From Phoronis ovalis (Eukaryota; Phoronida; Phoronidae): a stretch of DNA of 24,338 nt. Positions 10,201-19,447 of the stretch are shown here, one piece after another. Each line of letters opens with the position of its first letter. Within the stretch, counting starts at the first letter, position 1. Made by a program: the position numbers and the translations under genes. The stretch covers positions 1 to 24,338 of the forward strand of contig JAOXYB010067722.1 in assembly GCA_028565635.1 (NCBI GenBank), written 5' to 3'. A model generated the notes under the pieces. That model was not told the DNA's origin. It worked only from the letters and a program-made list of their open reading frames with translations, and searched no databases.

Positions 10201-13200
10201 TGGGCTAAAACTTAAGCTTTCATTGGCATTCAAAAATATATAATATTGTTGTAAATGCAATTGACGTTTTATAAAGTCTTCTTGTGAGAGTTCATAAAAC
10301 ATAGAAATGAGAAAAACAATAAGCTTTAGACCTTGGCTTGTAATATTCTTACCACATATTCCCATAGGTTGTTTGGTGCCTGCATATCTACTTTCTCTAG
10401 AGTTTTTGTTGCATGTATGAAGACATTGGAGTCATCGACTGGCATGCCATATTTAACTTGCAAGTATTCTTCATGCATTGACACAAGCATGTTGCCATCT
10501 GAAAGAGAAAAAAACAACAACTGACATTGTACAAGAGAAAAGTTTGATGTGCATTGCGTTTATAATTATTAGAATATTGGAGTGCCATTTTATAATTAGA
10601 TAGTACCGGTGCGGTATGAAGTCAAAGTGAACGATCCAACAAATGCAGAAAAAATGTTAACATATTTTACAGTTAGTAATAAAAATAAGCAAAACATAAA
10701 AATAGATACAACGACAAAGATCTTACCGATCATGTTTGTTTGAAACCTGTTTGCATACTTTGAAAATTTCGGGCCTAACTTATTCACCCAATTGCCTACA
10801 TCGTCTGGAGTCCAGTCAGGCAGTGGTTTTAAAGCATGTGTATCCGATGTTATCCAGCTGTACACACCAAGTAAGCAAGTAATCTGAAGAAGATGTAGTA
10901 CAACAAAATATACACATGTGATCTAAATTATTGTGAGTTTCACTTACATAATTAATGTAAAAGGTGAGAAGCGGGCAATTACTCTTTCGCTAACATACCA
11001 ATTAGTAAGAAGCTCACATTTATACTTTTAAGGCTAAGCTGGACCCTCATTACTGTCTAAAAAAAAATTAATGAAAAATCCGCATTACATTTTTTTCATA
11101 TAATAAATGTTTTCTGAAATTTTAACATTCATGCTATGTTATGGTGGTATTTTTGGACTTGTGTATGCAACAAATGAAATTTAATTAATTTTTTATGACA
11201 TCTCACAAAAATCATAAGGTACATCCTACAGCAAAATCCTACTACGTTTTTAGAAGTAAACGATACTTCCATCATTTATTTTGACCGAATTGTAAATACC
11301 GTTAATAATCTTTGAGTTATTAATTAATGTTTAAAAAAAGGTAATTTTTTTATTTGCTAAAAACACTAAATTGATTATATAATCAAAATCCCTGGTGCAA
11401 TTTAAAAATGGTCAAAAACTAATAATTGATTAGTTGTTAAAATATAGTTAGAATCTAGTCCGAATTTTTATCTACTGGGTTTTCCTGTAGGATGTACCTA
11501 ACGATTTTCAAAGGGTGTAATTAAACGCTAATTAAATTTCATACATTTTACATAATAGAAAATACCATTATGACATAGTTTGAATGTTAAAGTTTTAGAA
11601 AACATCTTTTGAGTGAAAAAAAATATAATGCGGATTTTTCACGATTTTTTTTTAAACAGTGACGAGGGTCCAGCTTAGCCTTAAAATATCTATTAGTGAA
11701 AAAGTGTGGTTTTATTTTATACAATAAATACTCAAGGATTCAGATATTTTAGATTTTCAGAAACGAAACTTTAATTTGTACTAATAACAAAATAGTATTT
11801 AACGCCATGATTGATTATTCTTGAATATCATTGCTAAATATTACTGTTCTTGCTCGACTTGTTATTAGATTGTAGAAGAGATTGGCCGGTGATTTTTTTA
11901 AGTATAAAGGGCCTCTTTGGGATCGTAAAAAATGGATCCACAAATCATGCCTCTGGAAAAAAATGTAAGTCTAGTTAGATTTTTAAGAAATCCCATTTAA
12001 ATGTAAAGAGAGGGTCTAATTGGTGTAAATTTTAATAATAGTTAATTTTTGCTGGGGTTGAGTTTCAAGATGCGTTCGTGAGCCAAAATCAAGAATTAAT
12101 TATTTAATTAATTATTTATTTAATGAATGGCTGACTATCATAAAGAAAAAAATGTAATAAGCACACTGGTGACGTAATCAAAACCTTATATGCACATAAC
12201 TAGCTCTGGTATGCAAAGTGATAGAAGCAAATTCTATTTTACTATGTGGCTGTTAACCTTGTTAGAGAATAAAGAAATCTTCATTAAAATTAAGTCATTT
12301 GCATGTCGAAGCCTTTTTTTTCACTATAAAGGGGCCTTTTGAGGACCGCAGGTACACTTTTCGAACATTTTATACATTTGCTCTATACATTTTTTGCGTA
12401 TTTGCATGATGAACTATTTGATCTATAAATCATATCTCCGGGATAAAATCTGTAGGACTACATGTAGTTATATTTCTAAGAAACCCCATTTAAATGCATG
12501 GAGGAGAGATGTATTTAACGCCCCAGAGCATCTATTTAGAGGAAACTTTAATAATAAGATTTTTTGGGCTTGAGTTACAAGATTTCTTTACAGTAAGCAG
12601 TTCTGCCAAAGCGTTACTAATTATTTAATTATTTGTTGTAGTGAATGACTGATTATTATAAAGGCAAATTGTAATAAAGGTATAGGTTTATAAACGTGTA
12701 TAAAAGCTAAGCATGCAACCTTTGGCTTCCTAAAAGCGCAGATGAGCTGAGCAAAACTACAGTTTAGGTAACACTCTATCAGGTACTCACTTTACAAATC
12801 GTCACAGAGCCCAAAGAACATTTGACATGGGAGAAAGACTTGAACAGAGCTTGGTGATAACGGAAACTCATGGGGTAAAGTTGAATGGTACATGGATAAA
12901 AAAATGGAGTTTAAACAAAACGTACGGCTATGGGGATTACATAATATTTTCTTGAGGTCAATGATACCATTACAACTAAAACGATGATACGATAATAACG
13001 ATAATGACCATGGGGATACCTGTCGTACCAAAAATGAAATAAATCGTCAGTCCCCCTTGATAATACTCATTACACCTTTGCCTTAGTACTGAAGTTCCTC
13101 AAAATGCTCTAAATAGTATAAGAAGGTTTTAATATAATCAAATAATAAAAGAATATTTACTGGTTCGACCACTCGAATAATTCAACCACCATTTATATTT

Positions 13201-15928
13201 CTCTTTTTGTACAACTACCCATCGACATTTTCACTAATTTTTACTTCTTAATAATACCATCTCAAATTCTTAACACAAATTTTACAGAACAAAGGACACA
13301 TTCGGATAGCTTAACAAACATGCTTAAAGTTGTCTCACTTTGCCCAACAATAACTTTCTAACTGCAGTTCACCTCAGAGGAAATGTATGGTTACATATTG
13401 TATAAAATATAACATAAACTATGTTCTATGTATGAAGGTACAGTTTTATTTTTTCTTAGCAAAAAATAAATAACTGGACATATTCTTCCTACAACATCTA
13501 TAAATTAATACATTTAAATGACATTTCTAAATAAAAGTAATGACAATCTATATCATCAATTAAAATCTCACATTTTCTCAGATATCCCTTGGTGGAAGAT
13601 ACTTAAAGAAGGTTATGTTACAGTAGGCTACGATGCAAGCGTCGAAGTCTAGATTTTGTTTGTATTATGTCTTATTTAGGTTGAATGTATTAAAATTCGA
13701 CTACCTAAGAGTTTGAATCGATCGACAAGCAAAAATAGAAATGATTACATGTGGTCAAACTTACAGGGGTTATATACCATAGCCTATACAGCAATAAGGA
13801 ATTATCAAATACTTATAGATCTATTCTAAATAAATCCATCCACTAGTGTTCCGTACCTACTAAGGTCTGTGTTTAACCATAGTAATTTTTTGCTACATTC
13901 TTTCAATTTAACAAGAGTGAAATAATTGTCATTAAACTTTTGCCAACCTGAGCCTTTCGCTCTGTGTGATCCATCGTCGCCTACCACGTCTATTCTATCG
14001 TGATGACTCATTCCGAATAGGTATCGCCGGGGAGCTTACTTTTTGCTTAGCGAACGCTGCGGGACAGAATGTATGTGATCGACCCCCTACCTGCATAGTC
14101 CACTGTTATACCTTTTGTTGTAAGCTGCAATCTGGTCGAGATTTTCGTGACACTTTATATAGAAATAAAGGGATTATCGTTATTCTGCTTTTCGAGATAA
14201 TAAACAAAAATTAACTATGGTTAAGCCCAGACGTTAGTTGAGAATGTACGGAACACTAACGGATGGATTTATTCAGACAGTTACAGATCTTGCTGATGCA
14301 GATAATTTAGATTGGAATATACTTTAAATTTGTAATAGCATCATCCAAAGTCTACGAAATCTGGGTATGCGGTCATATCTGCAGTTCTTACCACAATCCA
14401 CATGATCACTACTAAACACGTGTAACCACAACCGTATAACATTTTTTCGCCCAAGGCTTCGTACCGGCGACGTTGTTCAGGGCTCATATTCTGCATTTGA
14501 GGGTTAGGTGTGTCATAACTGATGCGTCTTGTATAATAAGGGATGATGGTTTCAGGCTGTCGTGCTTGTCCTGGCAATACCTTGTTAATGACATCCCTAA
14601 AGCATGAAATATCCGAAAACAATAGGTTAAACTGTTCAACAATGGATGGCTACAGATTATGTGGCAAAAGCTCACATTCAAGTGCACCAGTGGTGATTGC
14701 CAAATATATTTTCTTTTTTACTGTGCCACAGCGGGCTACTAGTGCAATAATTTCGTGCATAAATCAGTGTGCACTTTTTGATACAAGAATTTTGGATTTT
14801 CCAAGATGGCGGTCTGGTTTTTCTTTTAAGGTTGAGTAATGTTTTTTTTAAAGAACTATTATTTTGAAGATTATTATACCTAAGTATGAGTAACGATTGT
14901 CAGTTTGTAAAACTTTAGTTTTGAAAATAAGATTAAGATCAGATTTTCTTCTCAGCCTTCTGAAAATTACAAGAACCTTGGTTTTCTCTGGATATAATTC
15001 AAATTGCCATGTTGCGCAGTGATTATCAAGTTTGTTTAGGCAGCGGTGTACTTCTGATACTGATTCAGACATAATGTTAAGAGCATCAGCATACAATAAA
15101 TGATTCAATGTCACTTCCCGAAGTTTCAGTGGAGAACACTCCTGGTCGAATATTTGGATAATGTCATATATTATTTATGCGGCGAACCAGGCCGAGCGGT
15201 TTTAGCCTGTTGGTATGGTTCGTGGCAAGGCACTGGTTAGAGTCCCGGCTGTATTGTAGCTTGCCGGCTGGGAAAACTCGTCGAGAGATTGATGAGTAGA
15301 GTACTAGTAGAAGAACGAAACGGTTTCTAGGTCTAACATGCACTAGCTTTATTATAATATTTTACAACTTATATATCAAGTGACTAGCCCATGAATGGAC
15401 CAGTCCAATGTACCCATACAAGGAAATCCCATTTCCTCTCGGGACGCCACACTTAGACGCCTTACTTGATACTAATGCCGCATATGAAAGATTGAGTCCT
15501 ATCAATGTTATTTAGTTTTACTGATAGGAGTGATAGGATAGGGTTTTCTTACATATGTTTGATTTAAAAAACTGCAGTTTAAATAAAAGGCCAAGATACC
15601 ACACATTATCAAATGCCTTAATAAAATCTATAATTACTAGATAAGTAAACCTGAATTAGGATATGCGTTTACACTACTGTACAGGAAAACTATATTACCT
15701 CAGCGTTATATTTACAGCAGGAGTTCCGCCTGTCGGTTCCAAACACATTGGACAAGTAGCATTTCTTTGATTCCATCGGTCTATGCACCATCCACAAAAT
15801 GTATGACCACAATACAAAGTTCTAGGATCACCCATCACTTGCATACATATTCCACATCGAAACAGGGCTTCGTTTTCACTGTAGCTGTTTTCGTCGAAAC
15901 TTGCCGAGTACTTGTTCCTGTTAGCCAT
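6866..15928 (-). CDS. BFAR: Gene 2: BFAR-like RING/SAM/multi-pass membrane E3 ubiquitin ligase
   Basis: Proposed join on the minus strand: 15928-15699, 14596-14392, 10883-10727, 10498-10353, 8881-8643, 7208-6866. This gives 439 residues (human BFAR is about 450). Every junction is GT/AG with matched phase (2,0,1,0,2). Domain order: C3HC4 RING (residues 25-62), one membrane segment (~132-155), SAM (~169-244), then a multi-pass hydrophobic region (~257-400) and a Gln-rich tail. BFAR has this same order. Local matches to family signatures as I remember them include LRD.I.K..P after the RING, NLWEY after SAM, and a P.IP..VC motif in the last membrane part. Known family role: an ER-membrane E3 ligase that restrains apoptosis and interacts with caspase-8 and Bcl-2 proteins. 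About 55 residues expected between exons 4 and 5 are absent from this model. Confidence 0.87.
7961..8371. mobile_element. hAT-like MITE with perfect 8-bp target site duplication
   Basis: AGTCCGGG occurs at 7953-7960 and again at 8372-8379, immediately outside the element. The ends are inverted: CCCGAGGGGTACTTAAG on the left and, read backwards, CCCGGGGGGGGCACTCAAG on the right. An 8-bp duplication is the hAT signature. The interior is a set of loose repeats of AAATTTGGATTGCTACC. The 76-codon open frame through it is a by-product of those repeats. It lies in BFAR-like intron 5. Confidence 0.8.
8643..8881 (-). CDS. BFAR: BFAR-like exon 5: membrane segments
   Basis: This exon encodes residues 247-325, phase 0 in and 2 out. 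The acceptor is TTTTGTTTCAG and the donor is CTTAG|GTACAG. The frame begins QYLDVTNGQWFSFV and holds two hydrophobic segments, ~258-277 (around FFPWLIYIHLI) and ~286-303 (around SSLFFLYCALA). These are separated by the short loop YQVHPW, a BFAR-like Trp/Tyr-rich loop. A degraded copy of this exon lies at 19845-20053. Confidence 0.83.
9888..10030. repeat. Dispersed or duplicated repeat, copy A
   Basis: Shared with 20465-20620: GACGAAGC(A/T)CG(G/T)ATCAA(T/A)GGCAC(T/C)AGCG, then TTATC(T/C)GAGGAT and ATGTCTCATA-type blocks in the same order and orientation. It lies in BFAR-like intron 4. Its partner lies next to the degraded exon 5 copy. Confidence 0.6.
10135..10352 (-). other. Frame-shifted continuation of BFAR-like exon 4 (candidate missing segment)
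   Basis: Directly past the exon 4 donor, the next frame is open for about 70 codons (KNITSQGLKLIVFLISMFYE...). It begins hydrophobic at the point where the family continues after NLWEY. It ends at a possible donor TAC|GTACTT whose phase 0 fits exon 5. Reaching it from NLWEY needs a one-base shift. It may be a mutated or mis-assembled coding segment, or only intron. The match to the family here is weak. Confidence 0.25.
10353..10498 (-). CDS. BFAR: BFAR-like exon 4: second half of SAM and NLWEY motif
   Basis: The acceptor TCTCTTTCAG gives Asp198. GNMLVSMHEEYLQVKYGM is the SAM segment usually written as dG..Ll.Lteedl....g. The exon ends in APNNLWEYV, matching the BFAR-family NLWEY motif. The donor is TATGTG|GTAAGA, phase 0. 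In BFAR proteins a conserved stretch follows NLWEY without loss, but here the next recognisable exon starts about 55 residues further on. Confidence 0.83.
10727..10883 (-). CDS. BFAR: BFAR-like exon 3: end of membrane helix and start of SAM
   Basis: The acceptor is CTTCTTCAG. The first residues ITCLLGVYSW finish the membrane helix begun in exon 2, which supports the 3.5-kb intron between them. KPLPDWTPDDVGNWVNKLG is a classic SAM start (W-s-.-.-d-V-.-.-W-l-.-.-l-g), followed by FSKYANRFQTNMI. The donor is ATCG|GTAAGA, phase 1. Confidence 0.88.
11032..11680. mobile_element. Foldback element flanked by TTAA
   Basis: Both ends read inward GGCTAAGCTGGACCCTC, followed by (G/A)TCACTGT-type sequence. 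Inverted similarity continues some 200 bases on each side, for example GGTACATCCTACAG left against CTGTAGGATGTACC right. TTAA stands at 11028-11031 and 11681-11684, suggesting a TTAA target duplication as in piggyBac-type MITEs. There is no open frame. It lies in BFAR-like intron 2. Confidence 0.82.
11901..12680. repeat. Diverged direct duplication, two units
   Basis: Unit 1 (11901-12160) and unit 2 (12322-12680) share blocks in the same order: TATAAAGGGGCC-type start, AAGAAACCCCATTTAAATG, TTTAATAATA, TAATTATTTAATT, GAATGACTGATTATTATAAA. Unit 2 holds extra sequence between the first two blocks. There is no coding content. Both are in BFAR-like intron 2. Confidence 0.65.
12700..13820. other. 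Intron 2 sequence without recognised feature
   Basis: This is an AT-rich part of the 3.5-kb BFAR-like intron. A 79-codon minus frame at 12792-13031 shows no domain and no splice context, so I treat it as chance. Confidence 0.4.
13826..14276. mobile_element. Long terminal inverted repeat element, copy 2 (in BFAR-like intron 2)
   Basis: This copy has the same ends and interior as copy 1: CTAAATAAATCC on the left and GGATGGATTTATTCAG on the right. Shared internal blocks include GTGTGATCCATCGT, ATGACTCATTC and GGTATCGCCGGGG. It is about 80 bases shorter than copy 1. It has no coding capacity; the open frames across it are incidental. Confidence 0.8.
14392..14596 (-). CDS. BFAR: BFAR-like exon 2: linker and first membrane segment
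   Basis: The acceptor ATGCTTTAG adds G to complete Arg77. It then reads DVINKVLPG, which continues the ITLR of exon 1 exactly as the family motif after the RING does. A polar linker (residues ~87-130) is followed by GCGYTCLVVIMWIV, the first half of a membrane helix. The donor is GTG|GTAAGA, phase 0. Confidence 0.87.
14848..15181 (-). pseudogene. LINE reverse transcriptase relic, palm with altered YADD box
   Basis: The minus strand reads INNIYDIIQ, CSPLKLREVTLNHLLYADAL, then HRCLNKLDNHCATWQFELYP and EKTKVLVIF, and ends near YSYLGI. This is the reverse transcriptase palm and the following helix pattern (L.YADDl..ls, L..L..yc..W.l..N..KTk.m.f, Y.YLG). The catalytic YADD is YADA, losing the second Asp. 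Together with the missing middle this marks an inactive copy. Confidence 0.8.
15181..15524 (+). mobile_element. tRNA-like SINE interrupting the LINE relic
   Basis: The 5' part contains GGCCGAGCGGTT (15192-15203), fitting a tRNA A box, and GGTTAGAGTCC (15237-15247), fitting a B box, about 45 bases apart. Pol III promoters of tRNA-derived SINEs are laid out this way. The segment sits exactly where reverse transcriptase residues are missing. I cannot place its 3' end or a target duplication, so the outer limit is approximate. Confidence 0.5.
15525..15643 (-). mobile_element. LINE reverse transcriptase relic, N-terminal part
   Basis: In BFAR-like intron 1 the minus strand reads YLVIIDFIKAFDNVWYLGLL, then FKLQFFKSNICKKTL. 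This is the reverse transcriptase block usually written D..KAFD.V....L...L. It belongs with the fragment at 14880-15181. The intervening residues are missing, replaced by other DNA. Confidence 0.75.
15699..15928 (-). CDS. BFAR: BFAR-like exon 1: start and C3HC4 RING finger
   Basis: This exon encodes residues 1-76 plus two bases. The zinc ligands are C25, C28, C40, H42, C45, C48, C59 and C62, a complete C3HC4 RING (CGIC, CGHTFCGWC, CPMC). The ATG follows an upstream region with no continuing frame. The donor is CTGAG|GTAATA, phase 2; unspliced, the frame stops one codon later. All eight ligands are present, so E2 binding is likely intact. Confidence 0.9.
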
Positions 15929-16424
15929 TGTGATCTTAGTTTAGGCTCTCGAGAACACCTTAAAACACATTCAACTATTTGTTGAGTGTAAAAAGCTCAT
16001 TCTGTCTTTACTAACAGTTTCAATAAATAGCAACATACAGGGAATGCAATATGTGTACACAAATCGTTATCTTGTGGTACTAGCATATATTATAAGTGAA
16101 TTAATGAGAAAGAACTTATATAACACATTATAAATGAGGATAGACAAACTAGATAAGTATATTATGTAGAGTTATGTTGATCATATCTATTTATCGAAAA
16201 TGGAATACCGCATTTGCATCTTACAACAATTATATGCAAATTGCAAACCAAATGCACGTAGTGAAAAATGCCTGTTAATCGTGTAACAAGTACCAATTCA
16301 TATAGTCATAAATCTTTCGCTTAAACGCATCGGTGGTCACATTAAAATTTAGTTAAGTTGTTTGTTATTGTGACCTTTTAAAATAAACAGGTTTATTTCC
16401 TTGTGTTAGTTTTTATATTCGCGC

Positions 16425-16485
16425 GAACACACAAACACATAGTTACATAAAACAAGCACAAACACACACACGCACACACACATAC
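16425..16485 (+). repeat. CA-rich microsatellite
   Basis: Interrupted runs of CACACAAACACA and CACACACACGCACACACACA. Confidence 0.8.
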
Positions 16486-17127
16486 AAACGTACAATTAAA
16501 AACACGTGTACTAAGCTCCATAGCTCCATTTCTGGTTTTACGATAGTACGGCTCACAATCAATTTAAATTGCATTTTGTTGTTGTCCAGCCGTCGAGGGT
16601 ACAACATATATCCGAAAAACAAACTGGCATTGTTCAGCAGCCATCTTTTTACAAAGAAATGTATATGATTGTATAAAGATCTGAAATTGGTAGTTTCTGT
16701 ATTCAGACAAAGCAGTTAAGAGGTAGATGTCTTTAATACCCGTATGATTGTAACATTTTGCCCACGTACGTTTTACTCATACTTACAAGTACTTTGCGGT
16801 TATAACCGTATACATTAATTCATAAGGTATTTTGTCTTACCGTAACATATAATTCCAAAGAATAAGACAATTACACTGTTATATTTGCAGCTGTGCAGGA
16901 AATACGTGTAGTATGTTGACTGGAGTTGTGTGCTCATATGACTTATCGGTACTGCTCCAAATTCATCAAATGACAACCAGGAAATACAGTACCTTAAACC
17001 GGTTTAATTAAATATAGCATTATTTGTAGTTTTTGGTATACGGTACGACAAATTATATTAGTTACAATTTAATGTGATGCCTGAAACTATTGTTTAAAGT
17101 GATCTAGATAAGGGTGTTCTCAATAGC

Positions 17128-17181
17128 CAGGTGCCCGCTGGGTGACCTATAATATAACACCCAGTGGACAGTTGGACACCT
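17128..17181. repeat. Imperfect hairpin
   Basis: CCAGGTGCCCGCTGGGTG is followed after 13 bases by CACCCAGTGGACAGTTGGACACC. The arms pair with a small asymmetry. No role can be assigned. Confidence 0.5.
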
Positions 17182-17517
17182 TGTAAACAAGATACATTAG
17201 CTAGGTAGGACTGATTCACTTGATGTGCAAAGTTCGATTTGTCTTTTTACTATAAACACATTGTTTTACTTAATTCACTGTGATTTTCAATATTAAAACT
17301 CTTCTGTTACGTTTTACTCAATAGCTATAAAATGAACTACGTAACAATATGTCAAAATATTCTTTTGCACATACCGTAACCCGAATCGGAAGTATCTACT
17401 AAAAAAGTCTATTTCAAAATGTTAAGTTGGAGGTGTTGGATCCCATATCACCGCAAAAAACATGTTTAGTCAGCAGGCCGATCATTCTAAATTGATAAAA
17501 TCTAAAATTTTCTAATA

Positions 17518-17793
17518 ATGAGATTTTTGTTGAAAAATGTTATTTCAATACCTCATGTTGAATATCCACCTGAAATCAAGGCCGCAGTTAACCATCTGGT
17601 TTTCCGTTGTTTTGATGTGGATCAAGCCTTTTCTATTGTGAAAGGCGCTTTCAAAATGTTGCACATATTGCCCAAGCGTACAGACATGCGACAGATGAAA
17701 TTCGATTGTGTCTGCATAATAACAGACGAATGTCGTCAAATGCCGTCAGGTTGGCTATGGCATTGTACATGCATACAACGTTTTCCTTCCTAA
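17518..17793 (+). other. Unassigned 91-codon open frame
   Basis: The frame reads MRFLLKNVISIPHVEYPPEI through FRCFDVDQAFSIVKGAFKML to MPSGWLWHCTC. It is richer in G/C than its surroundings, and the opposite strand is open over 17545-17739 too. I recognise no family. The composition would suit a fragment of a transposon protein on either strand. No clear splice sites flank it. Confidence 0.25.
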
Positions 17794-17799
17794 ATAGAT

Positions 17800-18640
17800 G
17801 TGTTTAAGATTTTCTGTTATAAATGTTGTGAATTTTTTTGACGGCCATCTGGTACCAACATGTAGTAGATAGCGAAATACAGAAATGCAGTAAAAGAAAA
17901 ATTACTTTACTTATCTGTCACATGATTATGTTATCAGTAAGGAGACGATTTGGGTAAACTTACGTTTTTCAAAATGTACACTTAAAAAAAATCAAACTCC
18001 CTTGTAGAAATAAAGTTGTGTATAATGTGTACTGTTGAAGATTTTAGTAAAATACAACACCAAGTTGTAAGATTGTAATTCAGGCTGATTTTAATTAATA
18101 AAATACTTGTAATGTTTTTATTTTATATTAGAAAATTGAACCTTCTACATCAGGTGAACTAGCCTAAAGCAGTGTCCAATGTTTAAGTGTCCGCATGGTA
18201 TTCTGGTTAGGTCGCCTATAAGATAAGGAGTATTTCAAGACTGTTTGGATGTTAGGGATAGTCCCTGAATCATAATGCTCCGTAGCCTGAACAGTGCAAG
18301 GGTTACTATGGTCCAGTCAGAGTAAATAACTGTAAATATATAGCACTGTACTTCATTATTTTTAAAGACCACATGCGAATTAATTCCTTCATATTATACT
18401 GAGTAATCACATTTACTATATTAACTACATACATATAGATAGCTGTTTAGCAAAAGGCCTGTCTACTGTTATTGCCCTCAGAATAGGACCCTTTTGAATC
18501 TCAGTTTCCCATAATTTGTTGCCTACATCACCATTCATACAATGTGGAATAACGTGTTTTATACTTTCTGTTACAAATAAATTAACTGACAGATAATTAT
18601 TCAGTAATTCTCCCTAATCATTTATGATGTGAATTATAGT
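17800..18640. other. AT-rich stretch without recognised feature
   Basis: No coding frame, inverted repeat or family is recognised here. Confidence 0.4.
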
Positions 18641-18925
18641 GTAGCAGTAATCCTTGCTTTTGTGAAAAAGCTACCATATCTTTAAACCTTTTTAATTTCT
18701 TTGTACGTGCACCAGGATTTTAAATGTTAAAAAATGGTAGTGACCAGTAGCTGTTATCCTTGCCTTCGCAAAAAAAAACGGCTAAGTCGTACATATTTAT
18801 TTTTTTCCTTATAATTTCATGCACAAAGCTTTTAATAATAATAATGGTAATGTTGATCAGTAGTAATACTCCTTGCTTTTGTAAAAGAACTACCATTTTA
18901 AACGTACAAACATATGTAACAAGTA
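18640..18925. repeat. ~105-bp tandem repeat, three diverged units
   Basis: The core AGTAGTAATCCTTGCTTTTG, followed by TAAAAGAACTACCAT-type sequence, occurs near 18645, 18747 and 18858. After each core comes a T-rich tract and a GTACGTGCACC / TCATGCACA / CGTACAAAC-type end. The open frames on both strands here follow from the repeat. Confidence 0.6.
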
Positions 18926-19196
18926 ATGTTTTTAAAAAAAGCAATGTCAAAAAAATATGATTCATATCCATTTTATTGGTTATTCGTTTCGGAAAAACAT
19001 TCCCGCAAAATTTGTGCCCATTTTGGGTACCATAACAGTATATGAAAATCTCCGTGTTGGGGCAGACACCAATCGTACCGTTTGAAGTAACCCCAGATGA
19101 ATTGGTGCTATTAATAAAATGAGTCTAAATATGGTGTCGCAAAAAAAAATACCAAAAGCTGTAATGTATATTAACCATATACAGTTTCCAATATAA

Positions 19197-19295
19197 ATGC
19201 TTCAATGGATATGAAACAGCAATACATGCGAATATAAATGCAATACATGCGAATATAAATGCTTCAATGGATATGAAACAGCAATACATGCGAAT
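19197..19295. repeat. 62-bp tandem duplication with inner 21-bp repeat
   Basis: ATGCTTCAATGGATATGAAA starts at 19197 and again at 19259. Inside, CAATACATGCGAATATAAATG is repeated. The two copies are almost identical, so the duplication is recent compared with the decay of the pseudogene that it extends. Confidence 0.85.
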
Positions 19296-19299
19296 AATG

Positions 19300-19447
19300 A
19301 AGGAGTAGATGAATTCAAACCTAGGCATAATCAGCCAAAATATGAGAAAAATTCCCAGATCGACCACCAAGCCGGCATATCAAGTCTACAATGTCGATCA
19401 GGAATATTGATGAACTCCAATAATAAATTACTAATTCACGAAAGTTT
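19300..19447 (-). pseudogene. Degraded duplicate of BFAR-like exon 6 start
   Basis: The acceptor TTTCTTTTTCAG followed by A copies the exon 6 border (CTCTTTTTCAG then A). It opens NFRELVIYYWSSSIFLID. In a shifted frame it continues LGIFLIFWLIMPRFEFIYSF, resembling the hydrophobic LGVLRLCLPIIPSVV and following residues of exon 6. It needs a frame change near GTCGATC, so it cannot be translated as it stands. The 3' part runs into a tandem duplication at 19197-19295. Confidence 0.5.

Larger units (their letters stand above)
15930..17500. other. Upstream of BFAR-like gene: no gene recognised
   Basis: This should contain the BFAR-like promoter and 5' UTR, but no TATA or CpG-rich stretch is evident. 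A CA-rich microsatellite lies at 16425-16485. A short hairpin lies near 17128-17181 (CCGCTGGGTG against CACCCAGTGG). Confidence 0.5.

Noticed and set aside
13826-14214. Open frames on both strands around 13.8-14.2 kb
   Set aside because: They lie inside copy 2 of the long-TIR element and are not conserved as frames in copy 1.
14543-14839. 98-codon plus frame
   Set aside because: It is antisense to BFAR-like exon 2 and its intron, with no recognisable domain.
15183-15260. A functional tRNA gene
   Set aside because: A and B boxes are present, but no acceptor stem or clear anticodon arm can be folded. It fits a SINE head better.
15695-15928. RING exon as part of a TRIM-type gene
   Set aside because: No B-box or coiled coil follows. 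The phase-matched next exons give a membrane helix and SAM instead.
18720-18971. 83-codon hydrophobic minus frame
   Set aside because: It spans the ~105-bp tandem repeat, and the hydrophobicity comes from AT-rich codons.
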